From positions 7,130,001 to 7,194,000 of the forward strand of contig NC_134428.1 of NCBI RefSeq assembly GCF_030867145.1: a DNA stretch of 64,000 nucleotides, written 5' to 3'. Below are positions 23,001 to 35,000 of the stretch, one piece after another. The notes below the pieces were generated by a model that did not search any database, was not told the origin of the DNA, and was given only the letters and a program-made list of their open reading frames with translations. A program made the translations under genes and the position numbers. Each line of letters opens with the position of its first letter. Position 1 is the first letter of the stretch. This DNA is from Opisthocomus hoazin. Taxonomy: Eukaryota > Chordata > Aves > Opisthocomiformes > Opisthocomidae.

Positions 23001-26000
23001 ATGTTCCAGTCCCCTCATCATCCTTGTAGCCCTCCGCTGGACTCTCTCCAGGAGCTCTTCATCTTTCTTGAATTGGGGAGCCCAGAACTGGACACAGTAC
23101 TCCAGATGAGGCCTCACCAGGGCAGTGTAGAGGGGAAGGAGAACCTCCCTCGTCCTGCTGGCCACACTCTTCTTGATGCACCCCAGGATCCCATTGGCTT
23201 TCTTGGCAGCCAGGGCACACTGCTGGCTCATGGTTAACCTGTCATCCACCAGGACACCCAGGTCCCTCTCTGCAGAGCTGCTCTCCAGCAGGTCCACCCC
23301 AAGCCTGTACTGGTGCATGGGGTTGTTCCTCCCCAGGTGCAGGACCCTGCATTTGCCTTTGTTGAACCTCATCAGGTTCCTCTCTGCCCAGCTTTCCAGC
23401 CTGTCCAGGTCACGCTGAATGGCAGCACAGCCTTCTGGTGTGTCGACCACACCTCCCAGTTTGGTGTCATCAGCAAACTTGCTGAGGGTACATTCTAACT
23501 CTTCATCCAGGTCGTTGATGAAGAAGTTAAACAAGACTGGGCCCAGTACTGACCCCTGGGGGACACCACTAGTTACCAGCCTGCAACTAGACTCAGTGCC
23601 GCTGATGACAACCCTCTGAGTTCTGCCATTCAGCCAGTTCTCTATCCACTTCACCGACCACTCATCCAGCCCACGCTTCCTCAGCTTCCCTAGGAGGATA
23701 TCATGGGAGACTGTGTCGAAAGCCTTGCTGAAGTCAAGGTAGACAACATCCACAGCTCTCCCTTCGTCTACCCAGCCAGTCATGTCATTGTAGAAAGCTA
23801 TTAGATTGGTCAGGCATGATTTCCCCTTGGTGAATCCATGCTGACTACTCCTGATAACCTTCTTTTCTTCCACTTGCTTGATGATGGCCTCCAGGATAAG
23901 CTGCTCCGTCACCTTTCCCGGGATGGAGGTGAGGCTAGACCAGCCTGTAGTTCCCTGGGTCCTCCTTCTTGCCCTTTTTGAAGATTGGAGTGACATTGGC
24001 CTTTCTCCAGTCCTCGGGCACCTCTCCTGTTCTCCAGGACCTCTCAAAGATGATGGAGAGTGGCTCAGCAATGACATCCACCAGCTCTCTCAGCACTCGT
24101 GGGTGCATTCCGTTGGGGCCCATGGATTTGTGGGCGTCCAGATCGCTTAAGCGATCCCTCACACAGTCCTCCTCGACCAAGGGAAAGTCGTCCTCTTTGT
24201 AGGCTTCTTCTCTTACCTCCGGGGCCTGGGATTCCTGAGGGCCAGTCTTAGCACTGAAGACTGAAGCAAAGAAGGCATTCAGTAGCTCTGCCTTCTCTGC
24301 ATCCTCCGTCACCAGGACACCCGCCTCATTCAGCAGCGGCCCCACGTTGTCCCTAGCCTTCCTTTTGCTGCTGATGTAGTTGAAGAAGCCCTTCTTGTTG
24401 TTTTTGACATCCCTTGCCAGTTTCAATTCCAGGTGGGCCTTGGCCTTCCTCGTCGCATCCCTGCATGCTCTCACCACGTTCCTGTACTCTTCCCAAGTGG
24501 CCTGCCCCTCTTTCCACATTCCATGGACCTTTCTCTTGCGTCTGAGCTCTGCTAGAAGCTCCTTGTTCAACCATGCAGGTCTCCTGCCTCCTTTGCTCGA
24601 TTTCTTTCTCAGGGGGATGCATTGCTCCTGTGCATGGAGGAAGTGTCATTTAAAGAGTGACCAGCACTCATGGACCCCCCTGCCTTCGAGAGCCCTGGCC
24701 CACGGGATTCCTCCCAGTAGCTCCTTGAAGAGGGCAAAGTCAGCCCTCCTGAGGTCCAAGGTTTTGATCCTGCTTATCGCCCTGCTTCCTCCACGCAGGA
24801 TCCTGAACTCCACCATTTCATGGTCACTGCAGCCGAGTCTACCTCCGACCTTCACATCCTCCACCAGTCCCTCCTTGTTTGTTAACACAAGGTCCAGCAG
24901 CGCGCCTTTCCTTGTTGGTTCCTCCACCACTTGCATCAGAAAGTTATCATCGATGCTCTGTAGGAACCTCCTGGATTGCGCCTGCCTAGCTGTATGGTCT
25001 TCCCAGCTGATGTCAGGGTGGTTGAAGTCCCCCATGAGAACCAGGGCCTGTGACTGTGAGGCTGCTTGCAGCTGCCTGTAGAAGGCCTCATCAACCTCCT
25101 CCTCCTGGTCAGGTGGCCTGTAGTACACACCCACCGTAATGTCACCCTTATGAGCCTGTCCCTTAATTCTAACCCACAAGCTTTCAACTTGTTCCTCATT
25201 TGCCCCCAGGACAAGCTCAATGCATTCTACTTGCTCCCTCATATACAGAGCAACTCCCCCACCTCTCCTTGTTGGTCTGTCTTTCCTAAAGAGTCTGTAG
25301 CCATCTATGACAGCATGCCAGTCATGCGAGTTGTCCCACCACGTTCCTGTGATGGCGACCAAGTCGTAGCCGTCCTGCTGTATAATGGCTTCCAGCTCCT
25401 CCTGTTTATTGGCCATGCTACGTGCATTGGTGTAAACACACTTGAGCTGGGCTGTCAATCTCACCCCTGGCCTTGGCACGCCAAGCCTAGGCTCATCCCT
25501 AGTGAGCTGGGCAATGTCCCCTTCCCCCTTCGAACCTAGTTTAAAGCCCTCTCAATGAGCCCCGCCAGCTCGTGGCCAAGAATTCTTTTTCCCCTTTGAG
25601 ATAGCTGAGTTCCACCTGTCGCCAGCAGTCCCGGTTCCAGACTTGCTGAAACCTTTCTGTCAGTAACGGCAGTAATAGTTCACAGCAGTCTTTTTTCTGC
25701 ACTCAGTCAGAGGATCATAGACTAATTCAAGTTGGAAGGGTCCTCAGGGGATCTGCAGTCCTACAAAGATCATCCATGAGGTTAAACAAGGTTGCTTGGG
25801 GTTTTATCCATTTGGGACTTGAAAACATCCACAGACTGCACGCTCTCTTTGGTCAGCCATGTTCCAACATTTGACTGTCCTCGTGATGAAAGAGTTGTTC
25901 CTTATATCCGGTCTGAGCCTCTCTTGTTTTAACTTACGCCTGTTGCCTACTGTCCTCCTGCTGTGCGCCGGTGTGAAGAGCCTAAATTAGTCGTCTTGAT

Positions 26001-29000
26001 GACTTCCTCGTAGGTACCAGCGGGCTGCTGTTAGGTGTCTGCCCTCCCCCTAAGCCTTCTCTTCCTCAGGCTGAAGCAAAATTTTGTCTTTGTTGCGTTT
26101 TTTTTCCGTAGTGGTTCTGGTGCTGCGTATTGCTGTCGATTAATGTGTATGCTTTGATGCTATAACTGTAGGGTAGTGTTATCCATGTACAGATAGGTAG
26201 ACCACGCTATAATTACGAATGTGGCTTGTTCACAACCTCGTGGCATGTGAGTACCAAAAATGGGAAGGTATTTTGAAATTGTCTCTAAGTCACAATGTGT
26301 GTATAGTTTTACTACTTTGCATATCGTTGCTTACTTATGAATAATAGGACATTGTACAGTAGTGCTGGGGGCTAATCTGGTAAAATTATTAGTTGCTGTG
26401 TTTAGAGATGAAAGTGATAGCCTAAGGCTTATGGAATATAAACTTCATTTGATGATATTCTCAAAAGCGAAAGAACTAATATTTCCAACTGTAGCAAAGA
26501 ATGTTCTACCATGAGACATTTATGATAAATATGAAACTGTTCTTTAATTACTTGACAGAACAGACACTGAAATGCGCAATGGCTGACAGTGTAAATGGTT
26601 TTGTTTATTGGGGTTTTTTTTTGCCTAAGAAGGCACTGAACCTGGCTTCAGACTGACCTCGGTGCTCTCAGCTTGAGATGTGACTGCTGTTTGGTGCTGA
26701 TTAATGATTGATGGTATTGCAGTTATCGGAACTGTGATATTGTTAAAATTAAAAAAACTGTTTTCACAAAGTGATGAATAACTGGGTGAATTGTGTAATG
26801 TTAGTGTCTTCTCTGCCTACAGTACAGTTGTACAAATTGTATTTTGGAGAAATTAAAATGGTCTGTCTTCTGAATAACAAGTATTGGGTTATTTGCTATG
26901 AAAAATAATATCAACAGTTAGGACTTGGATTTTCTTTTAAAGCTACTCCTGCAGAAGAGAACTTAGTAATCTGAAAATGCCGCTTACATTACTGTTTTTA
27001 TAAAGTATGTTAGGGAGGGACTTAGAGTGTGGATTGCTCTTACTTTATTTCCATTGGATAGATTTTGATTAAAAACTAATATAATCCAAATTTTGAAGCT
27101 TTTCAAAATCCTTGCTATCTGTAAATGGTCAGAATGCCAAGAAACACGGAGTCCCACTGTCAGCGCAAGGGGAAATTTCCTTATTTTCTCGGTTCCTGTA
27201 ATATTTTTGCTTCCAGTTTTACTATTATTTTAATCTTTAGCAAGATGGAAAAATGAATTTTATTTGTCACAAGAAACAAGGAAATAATTAAATCACTATT
27301 ATATTGATACAATTCAGTTAAGAAACAGGAATATGTAAAATACTAGGTATTTTATTGTACGTTTATAATTACTGATGTAGATTTTTGTTACCTCCAGTTG
27401 AGAAACTTGACACAACTGCAAAAAAAACTTTTATCAAGATCTGGGGACAGGGCAAGGAAAGTATTTTATTGGAAAGGGGTATTATTGCCTTTTAAATGTA
27501 ACACTTTTGTATTTTAAAGTAACATGAATTTGTCTTTTGCGTGTCTGCAAATTCTGGAAATACCCATTCCTTTGGACCTAGCTTCTAACATTTCACAATC
27601 AGCAGTAAGAGAGAGTTCTAAAGAATTTTTTTTCCTTTGCATAGTGTATTCCTGGCTGAACATGTGATCCTGTTCTATGGATGAAATACTAGCTTAAATG
27701 TGCTTTTAAATGTGAATTCTATTTAAAAATGCAAGATAAAATCCTTTACGCTGTGTGTTTGGCTTTTTCAATTAAGCGAGAGTTTCTAAGTGCTTAAATA
27801 GCCCAAGTTCTGTAGAAATAAATAACCGATTTAACTGGAGAGTTACATGAAGATGCTAAATGATTCACTTTTGCTCGAAGTTATATACCATTACCTGCTT
27901 GTTTTATAAAATTGCATGTAAATGCATTCAGATAGGAGCTTAGCATGTTTTGGTGTTTTTTTATTTATTATTATTATTGTTATTATTTTTATTTTTATTA
28001 TTGTTATTTTATTCCAGAGCCAGTGTTTTGGTACTATGTGAAAGAAGTTCTGAATAAACATGAACTGCAACGCTTTTACTCTCTGAAGACAATTAATACA
28101 GATATTGGTAGAGGTCGGGCTTGGTTGCGCTGTGCATTAAATGAACATTCCCTGGAAAGATATGTTCATATGCTGCTTGCAGATAAGAATCGACTCAGGT
28201 ACTGTATTTGATATCTTTGTAATGCAGGAAATGTATTGGCAGGTGAAGTACTGAGATTAAAAAAACCCAACCAACCAGCCGAAAAACACAGCTGTAATCA
28301 TATACGGTATTAATTGGTATGCTAGTGAAGCCACTTAACCTCATACTTCCGTCTTTTTTGATATTTTGGCAGCCCTTAAGATAGTGGCTTGTGCCTATGT
28401 CAACATGTGACCTGAAACTGACTTCATGCTAGCACAGGAGAATATACACTTCTATCCTCATCTTCATTTCCATCCTCTTTCCTAACTCCCTTCCCTGTTC
28501 TTTCAATAGTTTTCCTCACTGAGACCTCGACAGCATGCTTTGAGGTGCCCCTCTCATTCCACTAAAATAGTACGCAATTGCAGCCTTCGTCTTGTCAATT
28601 CATAGATGGTGGCTGCCTGTTGCCTTTTGGAGATGCTCATCCTGTAACTGAAAAGCTCCAGCAGTCAAGCAATAGGTAGCTACTACTGCAGATTACGTGG
28701 CATAACCAGTTTGTGAACCTTCTTGGTACAGAGTTACTGAGGATAACTTACTGTGCCTTGTGAAATCCTCAGGTACTTTGGATGTGCAAAATGCGCTTAA
28801 GTTCATAAACTGAGTCCTTTTCCCTCACACATCTTCAGCTCCTTTTCTTTTTGAAAATTTGGGGTATTTTCCTTTTTATCAATAACTCTTGGGCTTGGTC
28901 AGGCCCAGTGGATTCAGCAGAAGGGCATTCTTTCCTTTTGCATCAATTAGTAGATACACTGGATAAGATTATTGCCAGAACTGGGCTCGTTAGTACCTCC

Positions 29001-32000
29001 TTTTCATTTTTAGTCTGTTCCAGTCCTTTGTAGCTTTCTTGCAAGACAGATTTTGATACAAAATCAAATAAAGACAAATAAAACAACAAAGAAAAAAAAA
29101 TCTGAAAACCGTTATGAGGAAATTAGCTACTTGGTTTGCTACGTCACAAATTACTTTTATGCTGGTAGCAATACTTATGCAGTATTAGGATTATACTCTG
29201 CATTGTACATGAAATATTACCTCTAAAAATGCTTATTCCAGAATATTTAAGATTTGAATGTTATCCAAATTCAAATGGGATTTACAGAATCGGTTTACAT
29301 CCCTCATTCTTACCTGTTTTGGAAAATTTTAAATGAATCTGTCAAAATTTTGTAATATAGGTTAAGGGTATTCTTGCTATCTGCTTTTATGTTTAGTTAA
29401 CTGAATGCTGATAGTAAAAATACAGCATGCTGCTACTAAAGATCCAGATGTAGAACGACTAAATTAATGTGTTCCCAGTGAAATGCAGGTTAACTTTTTT
29501 TCCCTTTTACATCCAAATTCCTAGATGACTAACTATTTAGGGTATTGGATGTGATTTTTGGACATTGAGACAGGTCACTGAATCATAGTAGAATGGGCTG
29601 GGTTAGAAAGGGCCTTTAGAGAGCGTGTAGTGCAACCCCCCTGCCATGGGCGGGGGCATCTTTCACTAGATCAGGCTGCTCGAGATGAAGTGGATCTTTT
29701 TGTTTGTGTTCATGCATTCTAGTATTTTATAAAATGGCTTGGTAATTATGGTGAACTAGAGTTATTTAAAAACTTATATATGCAATATAGCTATAGGTAT
29801 AGAGAAATATTGTGACTGTTAATGTAGTATGAACCTCCTTGCCCTGAGTGGATTTTTTTTCCTCTAAAAGAACTGCAGAGCTAAAACTGAAGATAAAATG
29901 CTATTTAACATGTCTTTAATAAACTGTTCAGACAGTTTGGTATATTCAAGGGCTTCAGGGAGTTACTGTGACATAAAATTTGATCCATTGGTGTACTCAC
30001 ACTTGTTTTTCAGAGTTTTCATGTCTTTTAGAAGTGGAATGTATGCTAATATAGGACTGCATATTCCTTTTCCCCTCCCCCTCTCCTCCCGCCCTTTCAA
30101 ATTAAAGTGTCTTCTATGAAGACTGGTCTTTTATGATGGATGAAGAACGTTCTAGTATGATACCTACAATGGCAGCTGGTAAGACTTTCTCTTAAATGCT
30201 ACTGTTCTTGAAAAAATGTTTCATTTTGGGATGTTATATCTGTTTCTGCTTGCAAGGAGATTCTCTGACACGTTCTCCTTATGTGGAGAATGTACGTCAG
30301 ATGCATGTTGAGGGTGAATAGTCAAGGCATGCCAATTTATGCTGTGAACTGATGAACTGTTAAAACACTGGATCTAGCTTTCCTACAGTTCAAAAGCCTT
30401 TCACATGGATTTTCTGACTCTTCATACGTCAAGGCTAACTTTTTTTTTTAAAAACTAGTGCAATTTAGAGAAAACAAAATGGGTTATTCCTCTCTAGGAA
30501 AGCAATGGTAGGCTATTACAGTAAGACACAAATTGTAAGTAAATACATGGAAGGAGAGCAAGAGTAAGGAATGATAACAGGTAATTTACTTTTCTAGAGT
30601 TTGACCACAGAAGTGATATATTATTACCTCTTTTCTCGGATACATGGTCACATGCTTCATTCTGCAAGATAGGGTTCACAGGAGCTTTTGTTAATAGAAT
30701 ATAGGAACCAACAAATATTAAAGTTGCAGTGAAAAGAGTTTAAATAAAAGGTTATAAATAAACGAGTTCACAGTACTTACTGTTTGTTTAATGTGCAGTT
30801 GAACAGCCATCAAGATAAACTGAGAACTGATTGCATTGGCTTGAATATCATCTAAAAAAGAATGAATGGTACATGGAAGAATAAGAATTCATGCATGGAG
30901 AACTGTGGGAAATTTTGGGGGAAAAACCTTTTACATGTCATATAGCTTTGTTAATCCTTAGGTTCTATCTTTGTAGCTTTTGTGTGAATCATATAGTGGG
31001 TTTTTGGTCTTTTTTTCCTTTCTGTTATCTGAAGGTCTGAACTCCATTCTTTTTGCAATCAACATTGATAATAAGGATTTAAATGGGCAGAGCAAATGCA
31101 CACCCACCGTGTCTGATTTGTTAAAGGAATCGACGCAAAATGTAACCTTGTTATTGAAAGAATCCACTCAAGGTGTTAGCAGCCTTCTTAGAGAAATAAC
31201 TGCGTCATCTGCTGTCTCGATTCTAATAAAATCTGATCAAGACACTGACCCACTTCCTGTTCTCTCAAAGAATGTAAATGCTGGTAAGCATTTTTGCAAT
31301 GGTAGTGTCATTCAGAAGCTTATGTTCAAGTGTATGTAAATAACTTTTTTCAGTTAAATTGAATACACTATTATGGAACAAAACCCTTAAAAAAAGTGCA
31401 CTACACATACAAACTAGTTGAGTGTGAAATAAAAAGTATGAATTTTTTAGAAGTACTGGTGTGAATACTGGATGATAAATGTGTATTTTACCTTTCTTGT
31501 GTCCCTCTGAGAGGGAAGCTAAACTGTCTTATTGGTAAAGTGCTTTGCATGTGACCTGAATTTCAATTTCCTAGTCATAAGATTATACCTTGCGGTTTCC
31601 GATGTAATGATTTTTCATTTTTAATGTGTTTTCTGTTGGCACTTTATCAGTCAGAAATACACTGTCATATATCTGTTGTTACATATTAGATAAAAATCGT
31701 AGCTTGTAATCTTCTTCAAGCAGCGCCCATGTTTACAGTCTGAATTCCTGTATGAAGTAGGTAATTACCACAAATGAAAATTTACTCATGCACTCGTTTT
31801 ACCTTTAAATATGTTTAGTGTTGCTACCAGTTTGTAGGATGTTAGTTACTAACAAAGGCCCTGAGACCCAGTCTCTTACAATTTGGAATTAATCAAGCAA
31901 AATGTGATGTTCATTATACATTCAGTTCTAAAACAAGCAAAGAAATATTTTATCATCTTCATTTCAACTTCAGAAGTTGAGCTGAAAGAAGGTTTGCTTT

Positions 32001-35000
32001 GTAAAGGTACAAAACTGCAGGAAGATTCTGGGATTTGTGTGTTTTTCAATTAGAAGCAAGGTTTGAGTTTAGGCTTTAAGTTGTTTTGGTTATGAGAAAA
32101 AGGAAAAAAAAAATCCACATGTGAATGCTATCTGGTAGGAATAGGAGTTGGGATAAAATCGGTTTTTTGATGGCATTTAATTTTGAGACTGTCTCAAAAC
32201 ATGATTTTCAAAACAAACTTGTGGTAAAGCTTTTGTTGTTTAACACTTTAAATGAGATCTAAATAGTAGGTGATACTTGACTTGGGATAACTTTGTTAGT
32301 GTAGAATAGGCTTGCAAGATGAAATAACAGAATAATTAACCATGTGCTGCACAGGACTACAACATAATGTATATTATGTGTACAGTACATGTAAGGTACA
32401 ACTTAGAATAAAGCATCACTTTAAAAAAATTGGGTTTGTTCAAATGCACTATATATTGAATGTTAGAGCAAGTCAGATGTTTTCACTAAAGTCTGTGTTC
32501 TTCGCTGGAATTCTGTCTGCATCCAGAATGGGTTTTAACATCCTCTTAAAAGTATTTTAATGTGTTTTGTGGATATAGAATAGCTAGACTTGAATTAAGC
32601 AAAACAGTTTAGTCCCAATATGAGTTGTTGTGGTGAGTTTCTGATGTTTCTTAGAGTACTTCAACTTTGCAAGATGATTTAGCCTTGTGCACATTGGAAT
32701 CGGTGAGAATAGGTAATAATTTAAAAATAAGTGCTGTCACAGCATCGATGTGATGTAATCAGAGAGGATTTCAATGTATTTTTAGACCAAGAACTAATTA
32801 AGCTGAGGGAGGGAGCAAGTTTAATTTCTTCTTCTGAAAACTCCCTGCATTTTTTTTGTTGTGAGTTTGGTTTTTTTAATTTTTTCTTCCCAGAAGGGTT
32901 TCGTGTTTTCTCTGTTGTCTAAACATACTCTGCAATATACATTAGCCGTATTCCATGGGAGAATGTGAGGAGAAGGCTAACTTTTTATTTTACATTTCAT
33001 TTTATAAGTTTGTTGATTTTTTTTTTCCATTTCCAAGTGAATAGTTATGAATGCACCTCCAAAATTTCTTTTAAAATCTGAATTCATAAGGAGTAGAAAA
33101 GAAAGACAGTTAAAGATTTAAAAGCTCATGTGTATGGAAGAGAATGAAATGCCACGTAGATCTAAGGGTTTTTTTGTTTACTGAACTGCATGAGTTCTTT
33201 TAAGCAGCAAACAAGTATGTTACATTGTTTCTTTATTCTAAACTATGTAAACCTTTATGTTGCTAGTAGATTTGAAATATAAAAAAGATCGAAAAAAGAA
33301 GAAGAGAGTGACAAATATTATCTCATTTGATGAAGAGGAAGATGAGCAAAATTTGGGGGATGCCACGAAGACTGTGATTACAGGAGAAAGTTCAGAGGAG
33401 AGTCTAGACAGATCTTCAGTTTTTGTATTACCCTCATCTGAAAGGACTCGTGGAAAAAACTTAAATGAGAATGAACGCAACCATTCGTGGATGAGCAATT
33501 CAGTATTCATAAATGGAGAATATGAATACCAGAAACTAGATGTGAAGAGCATTGACGATGAAGATGCAGATGAGGATGAGCTATATGGAAAAACATTAGG
33601 AAATAAAGGCACAGATGGTGAAACTGAAGCTTCGGAAAAGTAAGTAATGTTGCAGAAGCCAGTGGTAAAGGTTCCATGCTCCTGCCCCCCATTGCTTCAC
33701 GACTACTGGCAAATTAGTGTAGCGAAGTGAACTACAGATTTTCTGTTTTCTTTTTTTTTTCTTCCCTGTCCCTTCTCATTCCCCCGCCCCCTTTTTTTTT
33801 TCTCTTTTTTTCTTTTCAGTTGTGCAAGCCATTTGGGCCACTGTGGTGATGGTATTTTGCTTCTCAGTTCCACTGGAAACCAATATTTCGAGATTTGGGA
33901 CTTGTTCTCCTTGCAGTTCTCAGCTGTTGAAATTACTGCGTGATATAGCCAGGCTATAATTCTGACTTGTTTGAAGCTTCCTTAATTCTTAGTATGGTAT
34001 CAACTCTATTTTGACTTCACAGTAAAACCACATATTTTAAACAGAGTAAGCCTGTTATCATCAGAGTAGATGGTTAAACAAGACAAGACAAAAGTGAGAG
34101 AAAAAGAATAATTTTAGATACTAATATGCCCTGTTTATTTCTCACATGGAAATCCCTTTGGAGAAAAAGAGGCAAGCGCTGCTCGTCTCATCTGCTTTGG
34201 AATGGTCTGATCTTTAATGAATTTATGTATGTCTGAACCAAGGAACTGGCAGGCAGGTTGCAGTGATATCTCTGAAAGAAATATAAGCATTGTGAACATG
34301 ACTATTGACTGTATAAATAGGTTGTTTCATTTGTTTGTTTTAAATCTAGGCCTCATGAAATAGGCACATGCAATTCTCAGATATGCAGTTGGACTCCTCT
34401 GCAGGTCCTGAATGATGACTCAGATATTCTATTTCCTGTCAGTGCTGTTGGCTCTTACTCCCAAACGGGTAGGTATTTTAACTTACCGATTTCAGCAAAC
34501 TTTATAACACAATCTCTAACATGGGGGGAATGGTAAGAAATGATGCAATTGTAAGGACATAAGAGATATTGCAGAATTAGGGTGGGAGGTTCAATTAAAA
34601 TTTCTTCTAGATCTGAACCAGAGGTCCCCATTGGAGTAGAAACTTGGGTTGAGGAGGATTGTCCTGGGTTTGGCCAGGACAGGGTTAATTTTCACCGGAC
34701 TCCAGGAAGGGGCACAGCCGGGGGGTGGGGGCTGACCCCACCTGGCCAAACAGAGCCCGGTATTCCATACCATGTGACGTCACGCTGGGTTCCGGTGGGG
34801 GGGGCGGGGTGGGGGGAACTCACTCTCGCGGCTCGGGAGCGTGCGGCGCCGGTGCGGTCCGAGAGAGCGGGTCTGTTTCTGTCGTGTTTTCTCCTTATCT
34901 GTATCGGTTGTTCCTGTTTCTCTCTGTTTGCTGTTCTGTTAAACTGCCCTTATCCCGACCCACCAGTTTCTGCCTCTTTCTCTTCATTCTCCTCCGCACC

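Larger units (their letters stand above)
22595..25690 (-). mobile_element. CR1 LINE, about 3.1 kb, near-complete ORF2
   Basis: The longest LINE in the window. From the high-coordinate end it holds an inter-ORF-like stretch (25480-25690), endonuclease, reverse transcriptase and the 3' end, with the octamer terminus at 22595-22610. No ORF1-like frame is present, so the copy is 5'-truncated between the two ORFs. ORF2 is broken by one stop and at least two frameshifts. Confidence 0.93.
33640..34349 (+). other. SNX29: SNX29 intron 8
   Basis: 0.7-kb intron with an unusually long pyrimidine tract in its first part and an exon-like segment behind it (33820-33943). Confidence 0.8.

Noticed and set aside
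27945..28211. 88-codon frame with a Tyr/Phe-rich start
   Set aside because: The first part is translated ATT repeat. Only the part from 28018 is real, as SNX29 exon 5.
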